DNA from: Thiomonas sp.
Lineage (GTDB): Bacteria; Pseudomonadota; Gammaproteobacteria; Burkholderiales; Burkholderiaceae_C
Assembly: GCA_027311065.1 (NCBI GenBank)
Contig: DAICZP010000073.1
Location: 1-64,000, forward strand
Direction of reading: 5' to 3'
DNA length: 64,000 nucleotides
Shown here: piece after piece, positions 30,289-37,707 of the stretch
Numbering within the stretch: the first letter of the stretch is position 1
Layout of the letters: each line of letters begins with the position of its first letter
Translations under genes and position numbers: made by a program
Notes under the pieces: model-generated
The model's database searches: none
Told to the model about the DNA's origin: nothing
The model's input: the letters and a program-made list of their open reading frames with translations, nothing else

Positions 30289-31572
30289 ATGCACGCAGTA
30301 CTTCAAGTCGGGGAATTCGAACAGATCACCTGCGGGCCCTGTTGGGATGCGCAAGGGCGCGCGGTGACTTCGGCGCAGCGCAGCCAGCTTGAGCGCATCA
30401 GCGAGGCATTTCGCAGGGCTCGGGGCAAGCCTGTCTTCGCCAACGGTCCCCGCGGAAGTCTTGTGGCCCAGAACTTCGTGGGTGTCGTCTGCCTGGGGCG
30501 GTGCCAGGTCGAAATCCTGCCGAAGGTCGGGGGCGCGATGCGCAAAAGCCTCTTGCCGATGATCGCCGCAACGCTCGATCTCGTCGTTGACGGACAGCCA
30601 TCAGGGCAGGTCGGGGAGTCAGATGAGTCGGTTCTGGAACCCATCATCCGGTTGTTCTGCTCGGAGCTTTGGGGCGCCGTGAGGCGGGGGATGATCCACC
30701 AGTACGTCAAGCGCGAGGAAAACCTGGCAGTCATGCGTGGCAAGCTGCAGGTTGCGAACCAGTTGCGCCACAACTTGGCGCGGGTGGAGAGGCTGCATTG
30801 CGAGTTCGATGAATTCTCGCAGGACAACAGCCTCAACCGCCTTCTCAAGGCCGCATTGCGCCTGCTGTTGGGCGTGACCCGGAGCGCCACGAATGCGAGA
30901 AGCCTCTCTGAGCTGCTGTTCTGCTTTCAGGACGTTGCGGATACGCCACCCATCTCCGCGCTGTGTCAGAGCGTCAAGCTCGATCGCATGAGCGAGCGCT
31001 ATCGCCCACTTGTCGAGCTGGCCCGGCTGTTCCTCCGGGCGACCACCCCGGACGTCGTCTCCGGAGATGCGCATGGCTTCTCGTTCCTGTTCGACATGAA
31101 CGAATTGTTCGAGGAGTACGTGGGACGCCAGGTACGCGCTGCGTTGCGGCCTCTGGGCTTTCAGGTCTCGCTGCAAGGACCAAAGCGCCATCTGGCGCGG
31201 TTGGCCAGCGGATCTCCCGCATTCGAGCTTCGCCCCGACATCGTGAACTCACGGGACGGGCGGGTCAGCCTCATCATCGACACCAAGTGGAAGCGCCTGA
31301 AGGAGGACGAGCGGCGCGAGGGAGTCTCATCCGCCGATGCGTATCAGATGTTCGCGTACGCGGAGCGCTACGACGCGCAAGACGTCGTGCTCCTTTACCC
31401 GCATCACTCGGGCCTGGGCGCTTGGACCCCACGACGCGCGGAATACCACCTGGGTCACGCCGATGGCTTCGGCAAGAGGCGCGTGGCGATCTCGACGGTC
31501 GACCTTACGAACCTTTCGACGGTCCGACCACAGCTGCTCGCCTTGGTGGCGGAAGGCGACCGGCGTCATTGA
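30289..31572 (+). CDS. mcrC: McrC-family restriction endonuclease subunit
   Basis: Nuclease partner of McrB, 427 residues. The N-terminal McrC domain includes PRGSLVAQNFVGVVCLGRCQ and VEILPKVGG. The C-terminal PD-(D/E)XK nuclease reads LRPDIVNSRDGRVSLIIDTKWKRL, with the catalytic Asp of RPDI and the D-T-K of IIDTKWK, followed by DAYQMFAYAERY. It starts three bases after the mcrB stop, the normal arrangement. McrBC systems cleave DNA carrying modified cytosine; the target modification of this variant is unknown. Confidence 0.92.
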   Translation: MHAVLQVGEFEQITCGPCWDAQGRAVTSAQRSQLERISEAFRRARGKPVFANGPRGSLVAQNFVGVVCLGRCQVEILPKVGGAMRKSLLPMIAATLDLVVDGQPSGQVGESDESVLEPIIRLFCSELWGAVRRGMIHQYVKREENLAVMRGKLQVANQLRHNLARVERLHCEFDEFSQDNSLNRLLKAALRLLLGVTRSATNARSLSELLFCFQDVADTPPISALCQSVKLDRMSERYRPLVELARLFLRATTPDVVSGDAHGFSFLFDMNELFEEYVGRQVRAALRPLGFQVSLQGPKRHLARLASGSPAFELRPDIVNSRDGRVSLIIDTKWKRLKEDERREGVSSADAYQMFAYAERYDAQDVVLLYPHHSGLGAWTPRRAEYHLGHADGFGKRRVAISTVDLTNLSTVRPQLLALVAEGDRRH

Positions 31573-31716
31573 CAGGCAAAGCGCTTGCGCCGCCCGCGCC
31601 CAATGTCACCTGCCTGTCGGTCAAATCGCTACGGCGGTGCCTGAGGTCCTCAAGGGCCTATGCGCTGCGCCAACAGCGGGCAAGGGGCAGGCACAGTTGC
31701 ACTTGCAAAGTCATGA

Positions 31717-31749
31717 TGCACATGATACGGTGCACCAATTTGGTATACT
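31717..31749 (+). promoter_or_regulatory. Probable promoter/operator of the HigBA-like pair
   Basis: An extended -10 element, TGGTATACT (hexamer TATACT at 31744-31749), lies 10 bases before the toxin start. Just upstream is an inverted repeat TGCAC-N8-GTGCA (31717-31734), a plausible operator for the helix-turn-helix antitoxin. No good -35 hexamer is seen, consistent with an extended -10 promoter. Confidence 0.5.
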
Positions 31750-31759
31750 AAACGTCGCG

Positions 31760-32089
31760 ATGAAGATCTCCTTCATTGACGCGGGCATGGAGACGCTTTG
31801 CAGACAGACGAAGGTGTCAGTCAAGAAGCTCGGGCCGTTGTCTGCCAGGAAGCTCCAGACCCGGTTGGCGGAGCTTTTCAACGCCAAGTGCGTGACCGAA
31901 TTGATTGCTGGGGCGCCGCATCCCCTGAAAGGGGATCGGGCGGGCGAGTTCGCGGTGTCCCTGCATGGAGGAGATCGACTTGTGTTTCGACCCGCGCAGC
32001 GGCCGGTACCGATTCGTACAGACGGTTCGATCGACTGGTCTGTGGTGACGGAAATAGTGATCATTGAAGCTGGGGACTACCATGACTAG
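31760..32089 (+). CDS. HigB/RelE-type toxin
   Basis: Toxin of a type II toxin-antitoxin module, 109 residues, probably an mRNA interferase acting at the ribosome. The ParE/RelE-like core includes LQTRLAELFNAKCVTELIAG, PHPLKGDRAGEFAVSLHGGDRLVF and VVTEIVIIEAGDYHD. The start MKISFIDAGMETL at 31760 lies just after a TATACT promoter element. The stop overlaps the antitoxin start by eight bases. Toxin-first order is typical of hig modules. Confidence 0.82.
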   Translation: MKISFIDAGMETLCRQTKVSVKKLGPLSARKLQTRLAELFNAKCVTELIAGAPHPLKGDRAGEFAVSLHGGDRLVFRPAQRPVPIRTDGSIDWSVVTEIVIIEAGDYHD

Positions 32090-33224
32090 CGCCGCCAACC
32101 AGGCGTTCGCGACGCTTGCAGAATTTTCGCCTGACTGGATCAGCGCGCCGGGCGACACGATCGTCGACCTATTGGAAGAACGAGGCTGGACTCAGGCCGA
32201 GCTTGCGCTGCGGACGGGCTTTACTCGCAAGCACATCAATCAGCTACTGAAGGGCGATGCGCCAATCTCCGAGGAGACGGCGCTGAAGCTCGAACGAGTG
32301 CTCGGCAGTACGGCTCGGTTCTGGCTGGGTCTTGAAGCTCAGTACAGGGAACAGCTGGGTCGCAGGGAGGATTTGGACCAGTTGGCTGGCGAGACAGGCT
32401 GGCTCAAGGAGCTTCCTCTCGCTGACATGGTTCGCTTCGGGTGGGTCAAGAAGTCCATCGACAAGGCACGGCAAGTCGATGAGTGTCTTCGATACTTTGC
32501 GGTATCCAGCGTAAGTGCTTGGCGGGCTCAGTATGAACAGCCAGTAGCTGCGTATAGAGCCTCAGCTACCTTGAGAAGAACTCCGGCAGCAGTGTCAGCT
32601 TGGTTGAGAGAAGGTGAGAGGCGGGCTGCCACGTTGCGCTGTGGCGAATTTGATCAGCGGAAGTTTGAGTCGGCACTGGTTTTCGCGCGTGGACTGACGC
32701 GAGAACGATCGCCGTCACGGTTTTTTGTCCAACTTGCTGAGGCTTGCAGCAGCGCTGGCGTTGCCGTCGTGATTGCCCCGGCGCCGAAGGGCTGTCCAGT
32801 CAACGGTGCGACGAAGTGGTTGTCTCCGACCCGTGCGTTGATTCTGCTGAGCGTGAGAGGAAAGTCTGACGACAAGCTGTGGTTCACGTTCTTCCATGAG
32901 GCAGCGCATCTGCTCAAGCATGGAAAGCGCCTCACTTTCCTAGACATCCTTGGCGAAGATGGCCTATCGGATGGAGAGGAGCGAGAAGCCAATGACTTCG
33001 CAAGGGACTTCCTGCTGCCGATGGAGGCCATTCGCACTTTTACGAAGGCTGGAGTATTTTCTGCCGCCCGGGTCGAAGCATTTGCTGAGCAGCAAGGAGT
33101 ATCGCCTGGAATAGTTGTGGGACGCCTTCAGTTCGACGGCTTGCTGCCATGGACGCAACTCAACGATCTCAAGGTCAAGTACGTCTGGAATCACGAAGCC
33201 CAAAAAACGGAGGGCACGGCGTAG
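32082..33224 (+). CDS. HigA-like antitoxin fused to an ImmA/IrrE metallopeptidase domain
   Basis: A 380-residue regulator. The N-terminal XRE/HigA helix-turn-helix (TQAELALRTGFTRKHINQLLKGDAPISEETALKLE) should bind the operator and neutralise the upstream toxin. The C-terminal ImmA/IrrE zinc peptidase has FFHEAAHLLKHGK (HExxH) and the downstream acidic EREANDFARDFLLP. The ATG at 32082 overlaps the toxin stop and follows GGGGA; a start 18 bases earlier is less likely. A self-contained peptidase on an antitoxin could allow regulated loss of repression; this is inference. Confidence 0.88.
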   Translation: MTSAANQAFATLAEFSPDWISAPGDTIVDLLEERGWTQAELALRTGFTRKHINQLLKGDAPISEETALKLERVLGSTARFWLGLEAQYREQLGRREDLDQLAGETGWLKELPLADMVRFGWVKKSIDKARQVDECLRYFAVSSVSAWRAQYEQPVAAYRASATLRRTPAAVSAWLREGERRAATLRCGEFDQRKFESALVFARGLTRERSPSRFFVQLAEACSSAGVAVVIAPAPKGCPVNGATKWLSPTRALILLSVRGKSDDKLWFTFFHEAAHLLKHGKRLTFLDILGEDGLSDGEEREANDFARDFLLPMEAIRTFTKAGVFSAARVEAFAEQQGVSPGIVVGRLQFDGLLPWTQLNDLKVKYVWNHEAQKTEGTA

Positions 33225-33404
33225 AACGATATTCATATCGCATCCATGACCTCGTCCAAGCAATGATGTTTTTGAGAGCGAGAGCTGACGTCGTTCGTGT
33301 CACATCGAATCCGCGCGAGTTCGACGACGTTGCCTGACCCCCGATGGCCACTTCAAATTCCCCCACTTATGGCCAGTCAAACTCCTCCATGCAGGACGAG
33401 CGGA

Positions 33405-34169
33405 TTATGAGGCATCGGCGGTGACGGCGATGCGCGCGGCGGCCTCCTTGAGGCGGTAGCTGCGGCCCTCGAACTCGAGCATGGCGGCGCGATGCATGAG
33501 ACGGTCGAGGATGGTGGTGGCCATGGTGGCGTCGCTGAGGTACTTGCCCCAGTCCTGCACGACGCGGTTGGAGGTGACGATGATGGAGCGGCGGTGCTTG
33601 TAGCGCTGGTGGACGATGGCCTGCAGCAGTTCGGCCGCGGCGTCGCCGATGCGCCGGGCCAGGAACAGGTCGTCGAGCACGAGCAGGTCGGGCTCGATCC
33701 AGGCCCGCAGCAGCGTGGCCTGCTCCGGCGTGCTGGCCAGGGCGTAGCGGGCGAACTCGGTGTCGGCCTCGACGTAGCGCACGTCATAGCCCTGCAGCGT
33801 GGCCTGGTAGGCCACGGCCTTGGCCACATGGCTCTTGCCGGTGCCGGGCTTGCCGATGATCAGCGCGTTGGCGCCGTCGCCGAGGAACTTGAGGGTGTGC
33901 AGCTCGAAGCAGGCCGCACGCGGCAGCTTGGGGTTGAAGCGCCAGTCGAAGTCGGCAAGCGTCGGGCGTTCATCCAGGCGCGATTGCTTGAAGCGCCGCT
34001 CGGTGAGGCGCGAGTGGCGCCGGTCGAGCTCGTCCTGCAGCATGGCGCCCAGGGTGCTCAGGAACGGCTCCTGGCTGCTCTGCGCCTGCAGCACGCGGGT
34101 GGACAGCGTATCGGCGATGCCCGAGAGGCGCAGCTCGCGCAGGGCTCGTTCGATCTCATTGAGGGTCAT
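33405..34169 (-). CDS. istB: IS21-family helper ATPase IstB
   Basis: DnaA/DnaC-like AAA+ ATPase that directs IS21 transposition target choice, 254 residues. The N-terminus MTLNEIERALRELRLSGIAD is typical. Walker A IGKPGTGKSHVAKAVAY and Walker B DLLVLDDLFLAR are intact, with the arginine-rich C-terminal FEGRSYRLKEAA. The start overlaps the istA stop by 14 bases, as usual for this family. It is unlike the decayed istB at 18850, so two different IS21 lineages are present. Confidence 0.95.
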   Translation of the reverse strand: MTLNEIERALRELRLSGIADTLSTRVLQAQSSQEPFLSTLGAMLQDELDRRHSRLTERRFKQSRLDERPTLADFDWRFNPKLPRAACFELHTLKFLGDGANALIIGKPGTGKSHVAKAVAYQATLQGYDVRYVEADTEFARYALASTPEQATLLRAWIEPDLLVLDDLFLARRIGDAAAELLQAIVHQRYKHRRSIIVTSNRVVQDWGKYLSDATMATTILDRLMHRAAMLEFEGRSYRLKEAAARIAVTADAS

Positions 34170-35736
34170 GCTGGGGGCTCCTGTCGTGGGTGAGGGAATC
34201 GGCGGCGGCACGGGCGAACAGGTCGGCGTACTCCTCGGCCGGACGGATCAGCTCGTGCTGCTGGGTCAGCGGCTCGGCGCTCGGGGCGGCATCCAGGGCC
34301 TGCAAGGCCTCAGTGACGAGCCGCTCGGTCAGCGCCTTGACGTGGCGATAGCTGTAGACGCCCTCCTGCAGCGCGCGGGCGCAGGCGGCGTCGACCAGGC
34401 GGCGGGGGTAGCGCTCGGCCAGCGAGACGATGCCCCAGAGCTTGCGCTGGCCCACGCGGCCTTCGACGGCGAACAGCAGCTCGCACAGGCGCAGGGCCTC
34501 GGAGCCGATGGCGCGCGCCTGGGCCAGGATGCGGCGAGTCTCGCGCGAGGGGTTGAACACGCGCTCCTCGGTGGGCAGGACCACGGTGCCGGGGTGCTCG
34601 GCGCGGTCATGGGTGCGCAGCAGCTCCTGGGTCTTGAGGTCGCGGATCTCGATGCGCCGGGCATAGATGCGCACCAGCACCTGGCTGCCGATGCGCGCCG
34701 GGCGCGCGGCGTAGCTGCAGTGGTCGACGCGCACGCAGCTGTCGTCGGCGACGGTGCGCTCGGCCTCGGTGAAGTACTGCATGCCCAGCACCGGCAGCGG
34801 CTGCAGGTGGGCGCGCTCCTCCTCGAACATGGCCTGCACCTGCCGGCGCGCGCTGCCGTGGATGCGCGGCGCAGCCCACTTGGTCTCCCAGTGCTCGAGA
34901 AAGGCGTTGTGCTCCTCCAGGCTCTCGAAGCGACGGCCCTTGAGGGCGGTGGCCTGGGTGTGCCCGATGGCGTTCTCGACGCTGCCCTTGCGGTTGGGGT
35001 CGCGCACCCGCGCCGGGTCGGCGATCACGCCGTAGTGCTGGAGCGTGGCGGCGTAGACCTTGTTGAGCTCGGGCTCGTACAGGTCGGGCTTGACGACGCC
35101 TTCCTTGAGGTTGTCGAGCACCACGTAGTGGGCCGAGCCGCCGAAGTAGCGCCAGGCCTGCTCGTGCAGTTCGGCCCAGACCTGCTGGCTGGACTTCCAG
35201 ACCACACGGCGGAAGCTGCGCCGGGAGTAGCGCAGCGTGGCCACGAACAGACGCGGGCGGCGGTAGCGCGAACTGCCGGGCACGCGCGTGAGCGCGCCCT
35301 CGCCGTAATCGACCTGCATCTCCTCGCCGGGGGCGAACTCCAGGCGATCGAACTGCTCGGGCTCGCGCACCTTGAGCCGGGCCACGAAGCGCTTGACCGA
35401 GTTGTAGTGGCCGGCGAAGCCGAACTGGTCGACCAGGTCCTGGTAGATCGCGGTGGCGTTGCGCTTCAGACGCAGCTGGGCCTCGATGAAGGCCCGGTGC
35501 GGCTCGCACAGCGACGTCGTCGAGGCGGTCGGCGCCGGTGGCCGGGGTGGAGGAGTTTGCTCGGCCGAGCCGGTGGCCACCCCGGGGGAGTTTGCTTCGC
35601 CCTCCCCAAAGCGCTGCGCGTAGGCGCGGATCGTCTTGCGGTCGATCCCCGTCAAGCGCGCGATCTCCCGCTGGCTGCTGCCCTTGCGCAGCAGCGTCCA
35701 GATGGTCGTTTGCAAATGCGGCTTCAAGACGTTCAC
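34156..35736 (-). CDS. istA: IS21-family transposase IstA
   Basis: DDE transposase of 526 residues. The N-terminal helix-turn-helix is KGSSQREIARLTGIDRKTIRAYAQRFG. The catalytic core shows the first Asp in MQVDYGEGA, the second in YVVLDNLKEGVVKP and the Glu in RKGSVENAIGHTQ. The C-terminal domain runs to the Asp/His-rich end. It looks intact and, with istB, the element may be active. It is unrelated in detail to the istA fragment at 18154. Confidence 0.95.
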   Translation of the reverse strand: MNVLKPHLQTTIWTLLRKGSSQREIARLTGIDRKTIRAYAQRFGEGEANSPGVATGSAEQTPPPRPPAPTASTTSLCEPHRAFIEAQLRLKRNATAIYQDLVDQFGFAGHYNSVKRFVARLKVREPEQFDRLEFAPGEEMQVDYGEGALTRVPGSSRYRRPRLFVATLRYSRRSFRRVVWKSSQQVWAELHEQAWRYFGGSAHYVVLDNLKEGVVKPDLYEPELNKVYAATLQHYGVIADPARVRDPNRKGSVENAIGHTQATALKGRRFESLEEHNAFLEHWETKWAAPRIHGSARRQVQAMFEEERAHLQPLPVLGMQYFTEAERTVADDSCVRVDHCSYAARPARIGSQVLVRIYARRIEIRDLKTQELLRTHDRAEHPGTVVLPTEERVFNPSRETRRILAQARAIGSEALRLCELLFAVEGRVGQRKLWGIVSLAERYPRRLVDAACARALQEGVYSYRHVKALTERLVTEALQALDAAPSAEPLTQQHELIRPAEEYADLFARAAADSLTHDRSPQHDPQ

Positions 35737-35894
35737 TCCTGGCCCCTCTCCTGTGGAGGGGCGAAAGTAACGTCCTGCCAGACCTCTGGCCGCCGGCGTG
35801 CTCGCCGGCCTGTCAGCGCGTCATCGCGCCGTGGCCAGGGTGGGGGAATTTAGGTGGCCAAAGGTGGGGGAGTTTGGGTGGCCATCGGGGTGCA

Positions 35895-35987
35895 GTCAAG
35901 CAGACAGGCGGAAACATTACCCGCGCTGCTTCTCTTCTTGGCATTTCGAGATCCCAGTTGGATTATCGCTGCAAGAAGCTCGACTAG
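35895..35987 (+). pseudogene. C-terminal tail of an NtrC-type sigma-54 activator
   Basis: Immediately outside the right IS21 end, the frame reads AVKQTGGNITRAASLLGISR and on to CKKLD, the FIS-like helix-turn-helix that ends sigma-54-dependent response regulators. Only about 30 residues survive and the rest of the gene is not on the other side of the IS, so this is a relic left by insertion plus deletion. Confidence 0.72.
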
Positions 35988-36126
35988 GGCGTGTTAGCGC
36001 GAATTGCCCCGATGGCGCAGTGAGCGACACGGCTGCGCATAGCCCCGAGCATTGTCTGCCCTAGCGACGAGGCAAAGTCGGCATGACCAATCTGCAGGTC
36101 GTCAATTCCATGAACCGCCCCGGGGC

Positions 36127-36363
36127 GGTTCAGTAGAGAATGGCATGATTGAGTCATTCAATGGCCGCCTGCGCGACGAGTGCCTGAACACGAACGTGTT
36201 CACCTCGATCGATGATGCGCGCCGCACCCTTGAAGCTTGGAGGCAGGACTACAACGAGCATCGCCCGCACAGCTCCCTCGGTCACCTGACCCCGAGGGAG
36301 TTCATTCGAAAAGGCCAGGACAACCCGTCACAGACGGCTGGATTCTCGTTTAGAACTGCCTGA
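36127..36363 (+). pseudogene. IS3-family transposase, C-terminal fragment
   Basis: Fragment of an OrfB integrase domain: ENGMIESFNGRLRDECLN with the catalytic Glu, then WRQDYNEHRPHSSLGHLTPREFI and a short tail. The upstream catalytic Asp region and OrfA are missing. It is of a different IS3 subgroup from the fragment at 16785. Confidence 0.85.
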
Positions 36364-36414
36364 AATTCGGTCCGACCTCAAGAAGCGGAAGTCTCTATTT
36401 TTAACCTGTCTCCC

Positions 36415-36528
36415 ATGCGGGGAAGCCTACGTCCCCATCGGTTCGACAACTGGCACACGATTTACACGCGCATGCGGCGTTGCGCTAAGGCCGGCGCGCT
36501 GGACTTGTCTGCTTCTTGGCCAAGTTAG
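36415..36528 (+). pseudogene. IS5-family transposase fragment
   Basis: A 37-codon remnant containing RGSLRPHRFDNWHTIYTRMR and KAGALD, matching the conserved W-HTIYTR-x-RRW-x-KAGVLD region of IS5/IS427-type OrfA. The frame stops at 36526. Neither the rest of the transposase nor its terminal repeats are visible. Confidence 0.6.
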
Positions 36529-36536
36529 GGCCGCTC

Positions 36537-36798
36537 ATGCCTGAGCTGTTACCACCGTTCGGCATAAAGGGGCGGATTGTCGAGCACGGGGCATTCTGGA
36601 CCAACTTCGCTGGCGGTGCCCTCAGGCAGGTGCCAGGAAATCGACGCCTATCGCGACATTGTTGGCGGAGTTCAGCAGCTCGCGCGTGGAATGAGCGGCA
36701 GCAAGGAAGGCGACCCGGACAAGGCTGTTCGAGCTGTAGCGCACGCACTGGATGCAGACGTGATGCCACTGTGGCTTCAACTGGCGCCGACGCGTTGA
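36537..36798 (+). pseudogene. Short-chain dehydrogenase fragment, frameshifted
   Basis: The first frame gives MPELLPPFGIKGRIVEHGAF and WTNFAGGALRQ, which fits the region after the SDR active site (PFGI-x-V-x-IVEPGAF-x-T). Near 36625 the homology moves to another frame as EIDAYRDIVGGVQQLARGMS and GDPDKAVRAVAHAL, the usual C-terminal end of this SDR group. The Rossmann and catalytic parts are missing. It is a relic and has no activity. Confidence 0.55.
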
Positions 36799-37273
36799 CC
36801 GCGGTGCGCAACCATTCTGTTCAATTGCTCAAGGGTCTGGACTGTTGCCGCCGACTGCGGAATGAGCCAGTTCAACGATAAATCGGTGAGCCATACCAAT
36901 CATTGCGGAGCTCGCATGATGCTCCGGTATCGCCTCGCGGCAAAGGCTGAGTGCCCCCGTCAGCAGTTCTCCGAATTTTGGCTTATTTGGAGGTCGCCGG
37001 CAACAGCTCTGCACCGATGCCTCTTGACCGCTTGCTGTTTTCGTCGAGCGTTGCGACCAGTACAAACGACCCTTACGTCCTGCTGGAGCGAGGCCGCCAG
37101 TTCGCGGGGGCATGGGAGCTGATTTTCGACTTCTTGGCGCCCGAGATCACATTGGCAGCGCGGCCAAGCTGGGATTATGGGCTGAAGGTCAGGCGCTCCT
37201 GGACGGATTGTGCAAAATTTGCCGTGTCACAGCGTCTCCATAAACTTGAACGATCCTTGCAATCAACACCTTA
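36799..37273. other. Interval without a recognised gene
   Basis: An unrecognised open frame (36951-37274, 107 codons, WELIFDFLAPEITLAARPSW near its middle) spans most of this stretch but has no good ribosome-binding site or known family. Given the neighbouring relics, it may be another fragment. Confidence 0.3.
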
Positions 37274-37420
37274 GCCTTGGCTCAGCAGATGGATAATGTT
37301 GGCACCAACCTGCTCAACAAGAACCTGAGCATCCAACCGATGCTGACAATCCGGCAGGGCTATGCGTTCAACGTGCTAGTGAACCGCACGATGATCCTGC
37401 CGCCGTATCCGTGGCAGTAA
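37274..37420 (+). pseudogene. C-terminal remnant of a VirB10/TrbI-type conjugation protein
   Basis: A 48-residue frame ending in TAA reads LAQQMDNVGTNLLNKNLSIQ, then PMLTIRQGYAFNVLVNRTMI and LPPY. This matches the conserved end of VirB10/TrbI proteins (NL-x-IQPTLTIRPG-x-x-x-x-V-x-VNRD-x-x-x-PY). The rest of the gene and other transfer genes are absent, so it is a trace of a lost conjugative element immediately left of the first att-like sequence. Confidence 0.65.
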
Positions 37421-37501
37421 GGCGCAAGCTAGCGGGTTCAGCATGGTACGGAATATGGTATGTATGCTTTATTGCATTGAAAATAAACGAAAAGTGTCTC
37501 T

Positions 37502-37515
37502 CACCCTTTCCGCCA
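37502..37515 (+). repeat. att-like core repeat, copy 1 (tRNA-Ser 3' end-like)
   Basis: CACCCTTTCCGCCA, identical to sequences at 48588 and 56577. It resembles the acceptor-stem 3' strand, discriminator G and CCA of a tRNA-Ser. No tRNA body lies upstream. A terminator follows 22 bases later, and an integrase gene starts 193 bases downstream. Confidence 0.7.
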
Positions 37516-37537
37516 GAATTCACCCGTCGATTTCCCT

Positions 37538-37562
37538 AAGCCATCCATCGTGATGGCTTTTT
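37538..37562 (+). terminator. Rho-independent terminator after att copy 1
   Basis: The stem AAGCCATC/GATGGCTT with a 6-base loop is followed by TTTTTC. Its position shortly after the tRNA-end-like repeat suggests it was the terminator of a tRNA transcript captured with the att site. Confidence 0.75.
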
Positions 37563-37707
37563 CTTTGGTAAATCAATGCGTTACATAGGGTCAAGGGTGC
37601 GTTTGCGTCAACACGCGTGACCGCTGGTTGACGCCGATCGACAACCTTGCGGGGGTGATTTGGGGGCAATAGCATGGATTCCATCGTCCACTTGCCCCCA
37701 GCCCACC

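Larger units (their letters stand above)
33335..35894 (-). mobile_element. Complete IS21-family insertion sequence
   Basis: The element is bounded by imperfect terminal inverted repeats: left TGACCCCCGATGGCCAC and right (reversed) TGCACCCCGATGGCCAC. Both continue into further GTGGCCA-xx-AATTCCCCCAC-like repeats, the multiple-end-repeat layout of IS21. The ends are TG...CA. It carries istA (35736-34156) and istB (34169-33405) intact. No clear target duplication is visible. It landed in or next to an NtrC-type regulator gene, whose tail remains on the right. Confidence 0.88.

Noticed and set aside
33820..35853. 677-codon plus-strand open frame opposite the IS21 genes
   Set aside because: It is antisense to intact istA and istB; it is an artefact of high GC third positions and has no domain.
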